Positions 1 to 5,242 of a DNA stretch of 5,242 nucleotides are shown piece after piece. The DNA comes from Bacillota bacterium (GTDB lineage: Bacteria > Bacillota > Clostridia > Peptostreptococcales > Anaerovoracaceae), in NCBI GenBank assembly GCA_029219125.1, contig JAQXSU010000241.1, forward strand, positions 1-5,242. Reading direction: 5' to 3'. Position 1 is the first letter of the stretch. Each line of letters begins with the position of its first letter. The position numbers were made by a program, and so were the translations under genes. Under the pieces are notes generated by a model, which was not told the DNA's origin, did no database searches, and worked only from the letters and a program-made list of their open reading frames with translations.

Positions 1-38
1 ATCTGATCGCTGCTGGCACCGAATACACATAGTTTCAT
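1..38 (-). CDS. N-terminus of a probable LOG/TIGR00730-family Rossmann-fold protein (3' end beyond the window)
   Basis: Only 12 full codons are visible, reading MKLCVFGASSDQ, with a partial codon at the edge. A hydrophobic first beta strand followed by G-A-S-S is the usual opening of LOG-family (TIGR00730, lysine-decarboxylase-like fold) proteins. Characterised members are cytokinin riboside 5'-monophosphate phosphoribohydrolases that release the base from nucleoside monophosphates; many bacterial members have no proven role. The PGGxGTxxE signature that would confirm the family lies outside the window. The start is supported by AGGA eight bases upstream and by the 10-base gap after the previous stop, which suggests co-transcription. 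Another Rossmann-fold protein with a similar first strand cannot be excluded. Confidence 0.65.
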   Translation of the reverse strand, partial: MKLCVFGASSDQ

Positions 39-46
39 AAGTCTGT

Positions 47-50
47 TCCT
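47..50 (-). promoter_or_regulatory. Ribosome binding site of the LOG-like gene
   Basis: On the minus strand AGGA lies eight bases before the ATG at 38-36. It overlaps the TAG stop codon of the preceding gene (51-49), so a ribosome ending gene 2 lies on the start site of gene 3. It is weaker than the site before gene 2. Confidence 0.55.
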
Positions 51-3000
51 AACCTTTCTCTTCTGACCTTTCGTTCCGGTCGGTTTCGTGCCGACCTGTT
101 CCTTTCCGAACCTTTCGCAGGAGGACGACTGCCGCTCCCGCCAGGAGAAGAATCAGAGCCGCGGCCCCGACCCACAGCGCGGATCCAAACTGCTTCTCCA
201 CTGCCGCAAACTGCACCTCTGTGCCGCTGGCCTGGAACACCAGGCACTGACCTTCTTCCCGGGTCCGGACGGTCTTCCATTTCCCATCCTCCAGAATCTG
301 AATCTGGATCTTATGGTTCTTGCCGGGGCGTATCTCCTCCGGAATCCGATACCGATACTGATGCTTTCCTTCACTGTCGCCAGAGATCAGCATCGCCTTC
401 CACTGCTCCACGCAGCCGGCCGGTCCGTCGCCCTCCACCTTCTGCAGCTGCAGGCGGCTCTCCTGTGGGAAACTGCCTTCCACCAGCAGTACAGAGCTTC
501 CGCCTTCTCTGGTCTGGCTGCTGGCCAGGGCCGTTACGCAACGGACATAGTCCGCCTCCAGATCCCGGTCTGAGGTCACGGACCGGAGGCAGCTTTCATC
601 CCAGCTGCCGAAATAGCCTTCCTTTTCCGGTACAGTGGGAATTTCCTCCTGCGAAATCCCGCTTCCATAGGACACGGTGACCTCTTTCAGCTGTACATCG
701 TCTGCCAGGAACCGCACGGTGAAAGACCGCAGAATCTCCGGCAAGCCGGCTGCCTTCATCTCTTCATAGGTGACGGCCTCTGCCCGGCCCCGGTAGCTGA
801 TCTGATCGATGCCGCCCATCCGGTTTCCTTCCTCGTCCGTCTGCTCCACATACAGATTTCCCGCTGCAGTTCCGTCTTCCTCCAGCAGGCCGGCGATGCC
901 GCCCCGGTGCTCCCTGCTGTCTTCAATCCGGACTGCCGTTTTGCAGGTCTTCAGGCTTCCGCTGCAGGAGCCGGCCACGCCTCCCACACAGTCTCTTCCC
1001 GAAAGGACGGTTTTCGCACTGCAGTTTTCGATGGTTCCGGCTGTCATGCCTGCGATACCACCCACAAAATCCCCGCTGCGGGACGTTATGTATCTGGCTG
1101 CGGTGCATTCGGCCGCATAGCCGAAGTCCATCCTGCCCACGATACCGCCGGCATAATTCTTCTTAGCCGTCACGTCGGCCCGGTTTTCACAGCTGCGGAT
1201 GACGCCCCGGCTGTAAAAGGTGTTTTCTTCCGTCAGACCGCCGGTTTCTGCCAGCAGATCGTCTTCCGGGTCAAAATCCACTTCCCTGGCCATGGATCCG
1301 GCGATGCCGCCCACGTTGATGTCTCCTTCCACCGTTCCCAGGTTGGTGCAGACTGCTACCTTACCCTCGGTCTGCCCGGCCGTATCCTCTGCGGAGACAT
1401 CCTGCATGTCCGGCAGCAGACCGCCGTCCTCGTCATCTTTCTGGCTTCCGGTGGAGGTGCCGCTGGTTTCCGCGGAAGTGCTGCTGCCCTGGTTCTCCGC
1501 CAGATCCAGCAGCAGGTTAAAGATCTTCATCATCTGGTCGGACACCTTCTGCAGGTCTGCAATCAGAGTTTTGGAATCCTGCAGCAGTACATCCCCCAGG
1601 GCATCGCAGTTTTCCCGGAGAGACCCGATGGCATCGGACAGATCCTCCTGGGTCTGGATATAGGTGCTGTCGGCACCGGTAAACTGTATGGCAGGCTGCT
1701 GCGCCAGATCTGTCAGGATCCGGTGCAGGTCGCCGGCGGCTGCTTCCATGATGTTCGAAGCCGTCCGCAGTGTACCCAGCGCCTCATAAACAGCCTGGAT
1801 CGCCTGCTCTGCATCGGATCCGGCAGCCTCCATCCAGGAGGATGCCTTCTGGAGCCGGGCAATGGACGAGGCGAAAGAAGCCATGGACTTTTCCATGGTT
1901 TTTGCTCCCGATTCCAGACTCGAAAAGCCCTTCCGGAGTTCCTCCATATCCAGACCTTCCGCAATTTTCTCCATGCCGGACTGTACCTCCCGCACCCCGC
2001 GGGCCATCTGCTTCAGACCTTTCATCATCTGTGACAATTCTGTCTGTACTGTTTCCAGTGTATCATTGAATTCGTCAGAAGTCAAAAACTTCTGCAGCGC
2101 AATCAGCACCTGTGCCGGGGCAGATGTTTCATCCAGACTGCCCAGGGTCTCATCCCAGATCTCGGAATTCTGCAGATCCTCTGCCGCAGTCTGCATGTTT
2201 CCGGAGGCTTCTCTGACCTGCCGCAAGCCGGCTGACAGGTCAGAAATACCCTGACTGATCTCGTTCAGAGCCCCTTCCACCGTCTCTGCATCTCCCAGAC
2301 TTTGCTTCAGATGAGTGATTCCTTCCGAGATTTCCCGGCAGCCCTGCTGTGCCAGAGCAAGTCCGTCCGCCAGATCGGCCAGAGCCAGATCCATCTCCTC
2401 GAAAGCTTTTTTCAGTTTCGGTGACATGGCCTGTACCGAGACCACCGACTGCTGCAGCTGTCCAACCGCCGTTCCCATGCTGCGCAGCCCGTCGATACTC
2501 CGGTCCATGACCGGTTCCAGCTGGGTCAGCACCTCCGAAAGCCGGATGCTTACCGCATTGACTGCATCGATGTCCTGGTTGACGATGTCCGTGGTCTGCT
2601 GAATCAGGCTGTCCGCCGTATCCTGAGCTTTTCCCAGAGATCCGCTGATGGCATCCATCTGCAGAGCAATGCCGGATGCGCTGCTGTCCGCATCGTCCAG
2701 CAGCCGGGTCAGCATGGTCTGCAGCCGGGTCAGCTCCTTCCGCAGCTGGGACAGCCGGCTGGCAGAAAGCACCTGCGAATAAGGTTCCATCTGTCCTGCG
2801 ATGCCGCCTACATCCTTTCTGCCGTAAACCGCTCCCTGATTGGTGCACTGGTTCACATAGCCGCACTGGCGGCCCACGATGCCGCCCACGTTATATCCCG
2901 TGTGGGCATAGCCCACTGTGCCTTCATTGGTGCAATCCTGCAGAATACCGCCGGACCAGCCGGCGATGCCGCCGATGTCGCTGAGGTTCACTTCCTGATT

Positions 3001-3720
3001 CAGCTCCTCCAGAGTCAGGCTGGAAATGTCCACCGCCGCAATGGTTTTGGATTCCGACTGAACAGTGGTATTGACGCTGCACCGGTTTTCGGAAAGGAGC
3101 ACGGTGCCGTAATTTCTGCCGGTGATACCGCCCACATACTGCTTGCCGTAGACAACACCGTAGGACTTACAGTTGGAAATGAGGCCGGTGATGGTATTGA
3201 CGCCGGCGATGCCGCCGATCTCCCCGTCACCGCCCACGGTGCCGATAAACCTGCAGTTCTGCAGGGTTCCCGCATTTTCCCCGGCAATACCCCCGATGGT
3301 CTTCCGGCTACCCTCCGGCAGCACCGTACCTTCCACGGTCAGATTTTTGATCAGGCCCGATTCCTGAACATAGCGGAACAGACCCTGGGGCGAAGCACTT
3401 TCCTGAAATACATATCCGGTGATTTTATGACCGTTGCCATCGAAAACGCCCCCAAAGACCGGCACCGACCGGAGAGTACTGCCGCTGACGTCCAGATCGG
3501 CATCGAGACGGAAGATTTTGTTCCGTGACCAGCTGTCTGACGTGCAGTTTTGAGCGAACTCCAGAAACTCCGCCGTGGTGCGGATGGAAATCACCTGGCT
3601 TTCCTGTTTCACCGCCGCATCTGCCGTTCCGGCCCCGCTGGATACCTTCACGCTGCCCAGCACGAGACAGATGCAGAGAGCCGCTGCCAGTATTCTATTG
3701 ATTCTTTTCTTCTTCTGCAT
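49..3720 (-). CDS. Secreted, membrane-anchored GLUG-repeat protein with a long coiled-coil insert (MMPL partner candidate)
   Basis: This 1223-residue protein (from ATG 3720, TAG stop at 51-49) is predicted to lie outside the cell, anchored at its C-terminus. In order: signal peptide (about 1-36); a beta-helix-like domain (about 43-136) with the FDGNGHKITG and GLFRYV signatures seen ahead of GLUG repeats; six GLUG-type GGIAG repeats (140-311); a helical insert (about 315-745); a Ser/Thr/Gly/Asp-rich linker (about 745-787); five more GLUG-type repeats (788-955); an InlB/Flg_new-like repeat (about 999-1060); a beta-rich domain (about 1061-1178); one TM helix (about 1180-1201); and a basic, charged cytoplasmic tail. 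GLUG repeats occur in surface and adhesin-like proteins and have no enzymatic activity, and no catalytic motif is visible here. The start lies inside the MMPL gene, so translation is probably coupled and the two products may act together. I do not recognise a named homologue. An independent adhesin is the main alternative. Confidence 0.92.
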   Translation of the reverse strand: MQKKKRINRILAAALCICLVLGSVKVSSGAGTADAAVKQESQVISIRTTAEFLEFAQNCTSDSWSRNKIFRLDADLDVSGSTLRSVPVFGGVFDGNGHKITGYVFQESASPQGLFRYVQESGLIKNLTVEGTVLPEGSRKTIGGIAGENAGTLQNCRFIGTVGGDGEIGGIAGVNTITGLISNCKSYGVVYGKQYVGGITGRNYGTVLLSENRCSVNTTVQSESKTIAAVDISSLTLEELNQEVNLSDIGGIAGWSGGILQDCTNEGTVGYAHTGYNVGGIVGRQCGYVNQCTNQGAVYGRKDVGGIAGQMEPYSQVLSASRLSQLRKELTRLQTMLTRLLDDADSSASGIALQMDAISGSLGKAQDTADSLIQQTTDIVNQDIDAVNAVSIRLSEVLTQLEPVMDRSIDGLRSMGTAVGQLQQSVVSVQAMSPKLKKAFEEMDLALADLADGLALAQQGCREISEGITHLKQSLGDAETVEGALNEISQGISDLSAGLRQVREASGNMQTAAEDLQNSEIWDETLGSLDETSAPAQVLIALQKFLTSDEFNDTLETVQTELSQMMKGLKQMARGVREVQSGMEKIAEGLDMEELRKGFSSLESGAKTMEKSMASFASSIARLQKASSWMEAAGSDAEQAIQAVYEALGTLRTASNIMEAAAGDLHRILTDLAQQPAIQFTGADSTYIQTQEDLSDAIGSLRENCDALGDVLLQDSKTLIADLQKVSDQMMKIFNLLLDLAENQGSSTSAETSGTSTGSQKDDEDGGLLPDMQDVSAEDTAGQTEGKVAVCTNLGTVEGDINVGGIAGSMAREVDFDPEDDLLAETGGLTEENTFYSRGVIRSCENRADVTAKKNYAGGIVGRMDFGYAAECTAARYITSRSGDFVGGIAGMTAGTIENCSAKTVLSGRDCVGGVAGSCSGSLKTCKTAVRIEDSREHRGGIAGLLEEDGTAAGNLYVEQTDEEGNRMGGIDQISYRGRAEAVTYEEMKAAGLPEILRSFTVRFLADDVQLKEVTVSYGSGISQEEIPTVPEKEGYFGSWDESCLRSVTSDRDLEADYVRCVTALASSQTREGGSSVLLVEGSFPQESRLQLQKVEGDGPAGCVEQWKAMLISGDSEGKHQYRYRIPEEIRPGKNHKIQIQILEDGKWKTVRTREEGQCLVFQASGTEVQFAAVEKQFGSALWVGAAALILLLAGAAVVLLRKVRKGTGRHETDRNERSEEKG
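118..183 (-). other. C-terminal membrane anchor of the GLUG/coiled-coil protein
   Basis: Residues about 1180-1201 form one hydrophobic segment (ALWVGAAALILLLAGAAVVL). It is followed at once by basic residues (RKVRKGTGRH) and a charged end, as for a stop-transfer helix with the tail in the cytoplasm. No LPxTG precedes it, so the protein is predicted to stay in the membrane rather than be sorted to the wall. Confidence 0.88.
541..726 (-). other. InlB/Flg_new-like beta repeat domain
   Basis: Residues about 999-1060 read as a Listeria-Bacteroides (InlB B-repeat, Flg_new) type unit. There is an FTVRFLADD strand, then LKEVTVSYGSGI, a Pro-containing EGY motif followed by GSWDES, and a closing VTSDRDLEADYV strand. 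The family is typical of Gram-positive surface proteins and probably acts as a spacer or contact domain. Only one copy is present. The match is by pattern recognition, so assignment is moderate. Confidence 0.65.
856..1359 (-). repeat. GLUG-type repeat block 2 (five copies)
   Basis: After the insert the solenoid pattern resumes at CTNLGTVEGDINVGGIAG (residues 791-808). Cores fall near residues 804, 858, 887, 913 and 940 (GGIAG, GGIVG, GGIAG, GGVAG, GGIAG). Cysteines recur in the rung turns at 791, 844, 872, 900, 919 and 926, plus 911 just before a core. Plus-strand traces of the repeated core lie near 1301, 1139, 1052 and 893; the fourth copy (near 980) has diverged at DNA level. The phrase CTN-G-V before a VGGIAG core occurs on both sides of the insert (292-308 and 791-808), which suggests that one continuous solenoid is interrupted. 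Confidence 0.87.
1486..2778 (-). other. Long helical/coiled-coil insert between the two GLUG blocks
   Basis: Residues about 315-745 lack the GLUG pattern and are rich in Ala, Leu, Gln, Glu, Ser and Met, with very few prolines (402, 433, 534, 675) and two cysteines (461, 705). Hydrophobic residues follow heptad-like spacing. The clearest stretch is 565-590, where glycines at 568, 575, 582 and 589 are exactly seven apart, each followed by a hydrophobic residue (GL, GV, GM, GL). A second stretch has G491 and G498. This GL-x-x-L/M style resembles the extracytoplasmic helical repeats of YhgE/Pip-type and some Gram-positive MMPL proteins. Likely break points between helices are around 518-545 and 672-690. 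A Ser/Thr/Gly/Asp-rich linker follows (745-787). An elongated stalk or helical hairpin is inferred. Confidence 0.8.
2788..3303 (-). repeat. GLUG-type repeat block 1 (six copies)
   Basis: Residues 140-311 hold six copies of a GG-I-A/V/T-G core, near residues 143, 169, 197, 250, 279 and 305. Several are followed after about 8-12 residues by a beta turn ending in Cys (NC at 154-155 and 183-184, DC at 262-263, QC at 291-292). The spacing is about 25-55 residues, the longest gap holding a polar loop (215-248). The cores are also visible as DNA: plus-strand matches or near-matches to gcgatgccgcc occur near 2798, 2876, 2963, 3122, 3206 and 3284. This fits successive rungs of a beta-helix-like solenoid. 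The last copy ends in GQMEPYSQ and leads straight into the helical insert. Confidence 0.88.
3613..3720 (-). other. Signal peptide of the GLUG/coiled-coil protein
   Basis: Residues 1-36 show a basic n-region (MQKKKRINR), a hydrophobic h-region of about 12 residues (ILAAALCICLVLG) and a small-residue stretch ending in ADAA. Cleavage near residue 36 (after TADAA) or near residue 30 is plausible. A Cys sits at 16 and another at 18, inside the hydrophobic core, but no proper lipobox follows, so a standard Sec signal is preferred over a lipoprotein signal. The exact cleavage site is uncertain. Confidence 0.85.
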
Positions 3721-5242
3721 GTTCCGCACCTCCTTCCTTCGCTTCTTCCGGCACCTCTTCCGATACTTCCTCCATGGTGCCCGAGATCACCGCAGCATTG
3801 ACATCCCCCTGCACCATGCCCCGAACGCTGGCATTGATGCTTCCATGGATTTCGCCGCGAATGACGCCGTCCACAAACAGGTAGCCGGCAGCCCGCTTCC
3901 GCTTCACCGGCACGCTGATATTGAAAGAGGTCCGCTCGATAATGCTGTCACCCAGCAGCAGGATCTGGGGCAGGACAAACATGACCAGAATCAGGGAGAT
4001 CAAAGTTCCTCTTCCCAGGCAGACGCCGATGCTGGATATGGTGGCTTCCGAGGTCATAATGCCGATCAGCGCCCCGGCGAAGGCCAGGATGGCGCCGGAT
4101 GTGATGATGGTCGGGAAGGCCTGATTCAGGGTCTCCACCATGGCGTCCTTCGCATTCATCTCCTTTTTCAGAGCCGAGAACCGGCTGGAAATGACGATGG
4201 CGTAGTCGATGTTGGCACCCATCTGAATGGAGCTGACCACCAGATAGCTCATGAAAAACAGCTTGGTGTCCGTCAGGTACGGGAAGGAGAAGTTGGTCCA
4301 GATACTTCCTTCGATGACCAGAATCAGCAAAACCGGCAGTCCCGCCGACCGGAAGGTCAGCAGCAGTACCACCATGACAATCAGGGCCGACACGATGGAG
4401 ATCATCAGATTGTCGCTGGCGAAGGACTTGGAAAGGTCGTACTCGCTGGTGGAGTTTCCTGCCAGCAGCACGTCTCCGCTGTCATAATATTTGTCGGCCA
4501 TGACGTGGATCCGGTCCAGGAACTGAAAGGTCTCTTCCCCGCCCACAGGCAGGTTCAGGTAGACCAGCATGCGGCTGTAATCCTGGCTCTGCAGCTGCTG
4601 ACGGGCCTTATACAGCTGGTCGTACAAGTCCTGGAAGGTTTCCTCCAGATCATCGTCCAGCTTGATATACCCATCCTCTATCATGTCGTAAAGGTACATG
4701 ACCATGTCGATGATGGGCACTTCAAAGCTATCCAGATCGTTGACAATCCGTCCGTAGTCCTCTTCACTGACCGCATAGGCGGCATACAGGGCCTCCGCTG
4801 CGGCGTAGTCCAGATCCAGCAGCTCCGAAAAAGCCCGGGGCGTCAGCCCGTCTGTCAGGGTGTAGCCGTCCATCACTTCCGTATTGGCCAGGCCCAGGGC
4901 ATGGTCCACTTCCTCGCAGGCCTCCAGGTCTGCCAGCAGGTCCGCCTCCGCATCGTAGTCCCCGCCCGGTACGATCAGGGCAATCATGTTGGACGAGCCG
5001 AAGGTGTCTTCGATGGTCTCCTTGGCGATGGTCACATCGTTTTTCTGAAAAGTTCTGATATCTTCCGTACCGTACACATACGGGCACTTGTTGGAAAAAA
5101 TGAAGACCGCAATCAGCACCACCGCGAACACCAGCGGAATCACGAAACGGCTTTTCACCGCGAATTTGCCCACAGCCGTGATCTTCGGCACGAAGTTTTT
5201 ATGGTGGGTCCGGTCGATCCACTTGCTGAACACCATCAGCAG
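3695..5242 (-). CDS. MMPL/RND-superfamily membrane transporter, C-terminal half (5' end beyond the window)
   Basis: The frame stays open to the window edge, with two Leu codons before the first visible Met at 5236. That Met is probably internal, because the segment begins just after where TM6 of the first MMPL repeat should end. Positions below count from it (513 residues to the TAG stop). TM7 is about 31-48. An extracytoplasmic loop spans about 50-272, mostly acidic, with Cys51 and Cys107 its only cysteines. TM8 is 276-295, TM9 299-316, TM10 325-350, TM11 376-394 and TM12 407-428. TM10 carries GANIDYAIVI; Asp344-Tyr345 matches the Asp-Tyr pair that MmpL-type RND proteins use for proton relay. 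The LGRGTLISLILVMFVLPQ segment of TM12 is also typical of the family. By family, this is a proton-driven exporter of lipids, drugs or other hydrophobic molecules; the substrate is not visible. After TM12 come a basic stretch (KRKR), a G-x-I/V-x repeat tail and an acidic end. The gene overlaps the next by 26 bases. Confidence 0.93.
   Translation of the reverse strand: MLMVFSKWIDRTHHKNFVPKITAVGKFAVKSRFVIPLVFAVVLIAVFIFSNKCPYVYGTEDIRTFQKNDVTIAKETIEDTFGSSNMIALIVPGGDYDAEADLLADLEACEEVDHALGLANTEVMDGYTLTDGLTPRAFSELLDLDYAAAEALYAAYAVSEEDYGRIVNDLDSFEVPIIDMVMYLYDMIEDGYIKLDDDLEETFQDLYDQLYKARQQLQSQDYSRMLVYLNLPVGGEETFQFLDRIHVMADKYYDSGDVLLAGNSTSEYDLSKSFASDNLMISIVSALIVMVVLLLTFRSAGLPVLLILVIEGSIWTNFSFPYLTDTKLFFMSYLVVSSIQMGANIDYAIVISSRFSALKKEMNAKDAMVETLNQAFPTIITSGAILAFAGALIGIMTSEATISSIGVCLGRGTLISLILVMFVLPQILLLGDSIIERTSFNISVPVKRKRAAGYLFVDGVIRGEIHGSINASVRGMVQGDVNAAVISGTMEEVSEEVPEEAKEGGAEHAEEEKNQ
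3727..3735 (-). promoter_or_regulatory. Strong ribosome binding site of the GLUG/coiled-coil gene, inside the MMPL coding region
   Basis: On the minus strand this reads AAGGAGGTG, a near-perfect Shine-Dalgarno sequence. AGGAGG ends seven or so bases before the ATG at 3720-3718. It decides the start: the in-frame GTG at 3729-3727 overlaps this site and so cannot use it, making ATG 3720 the likely initiation codon. In the transporter frame the same bases encode part of Glu-Gly-Gly in the acidic tail, so they serve both genes. Confidence 0.85.
3779..3868 (-). repeat. G/A-x-[I/V]-x repeat tail of the MMPL protein (beta-helix or bactofilin-like)
   Basis: Residues 457-486 of the transporter, counted from the Met at 5236, form seven consecutive four-residue units. 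Each has a small residue at position 1 and Ile or Val at position 3. The small residues are G457, G461, G465, A469, G473, G477 and A481; the aliphatics are I459, I463, I467, V471, V475, V479 and V483. Intervening residues are mainly polar or charged (R, E, H, S, N, Q, D). The G-G-A order repeats, giving a 12-residue super-period (461-472 and 473-484). This regular alternation suggests a short beta-helical or polymer-forming element like that of bactofilins. It lies on the cytoplasmic side after TM12 and is followed by a Glu-rich tail (487-513). The pattern is seen directly; fold and function are inferred. Confidence 0.6.

Noticed and set aside
39..48. Terminator or promoter between the GLUG gene and the LOG-like gene
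   Set aside because: The gap is only 10 bases, with no room for a hairpin plus T-tract or for a -35/-10 pair outside coding sequence.
907..2034. Plus-strand open frame of 375 codons
   Set aside because: It lies fully antisense to the GLUG/coiled-coil gene, whose domains explain the same bases in detail. Its translation shows no recognisable domain, and long antisense frames are expected in GC-rich coding DNA.
2240..2866. Minus-strand open frame of 208 codons in another frame
   Set aside because: It overlaps the GLUG block and helical insert in a shifted frame. Its composition is a frame-shifted image of the real gene (rich in Gly, Ala, Arg), with no convincing domain.
893..3294. Recurring gcgatgccgcc-like plus-strand motif as a CRISPR or regulatory repeat
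   Set aside because: Copies are short, vary at codon third positions, are irregularly spaced and fall exactly on the GGIAG-type cores of the GLUG repeats, so protein repetition explains them.
2902..3528. Plus-strand open frame of 208 codons
   Set aside because: It is antisense to the N-terminal domain and GLUG block 1. The apparent Ala/Asp/Gly repeats in it are the reverse complement of the GLUG repeat DNA.
3727..3729. GTG as the start of the GLUG/coiled-coil gene
   Set aside because: The codon overlaps the Shine-Dalgarno site itself, while ATG three codons later has ideal spacing from that site and opens directly into a standard signal-peptide n-region.
5234..5236. ATG at 5236 as the true start of the transporter
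   Set aside because: The frame is open to the edge with two further Leu codons, and a start here would give only the second half of an MMPL protein. A split half-transporter cannot be fully excluded without upstream sequence.

Overview
The window carries three genes, all on the minus strand and packed head to tail, so transcription runs from base 5242 towards base 1. GC content is high (upper 50s percent by eye). Strong AGGAGG-type ribosome binding sites, a Gram-positive style signal peptide, GLUG-type surface repeats and an InlB/Flg_new-like repeat all suggest a GC-rich gut Firmicute, probably a clostridium of the Lachnospiraceae type. The taxonomic call is inference, since there is no rRNA or other marker here.

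Layout in transcription order. (1) 5242-3695: the C-terminal half of an MMPL/RND-superfamily membrane transporter, cut off by the window edge. It holds TM7-TM12, the large extracytoplasmic loop and the TM10 Asp-Tyr motif. After TM12 comes an unusual tail of regular G-x-I/V-x repeats followed by a Glu-rich end. (2) 3720-49: a 1223-residue secreted, membrane-anchored protein that starts inside the transporter gene (26-base overlap). It has a signal peptide, a beta-helix-like N-terminal domain, six GLUG-type repeats, a roughly 430-residue helical/coiled-coil insert, five more GLUG-type repeats, an InlB/Flg_new-like repeat, a further beta domain and a C-terminal TM anchor. (3) 38-1: the first 12 codons of a protein whose N-terminus matches the Rossmann-fold LOG/TIGR00730 family. 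It starts 10 bases after gene 2 stops.

There is no gap longer than 10 bases, and no promoter, terminator, RNA gene, mobile element or CRISPR array is visible. The overlap and short spacings argue for one transcript with translational coupling, and the promoter must lie beyond base 5242. My working model is inference: the transporter and the anchored GLUG/coiled-coil protein form one envelope complex, in which the partner supplies in trans the long helical extracytoplasmic element that some MMPL and YhgE/Pip proteins carry in cis. The substrate cannot be read from this window. The LOG-like gene is probably co-transcribed without an obvious mechanistic link.
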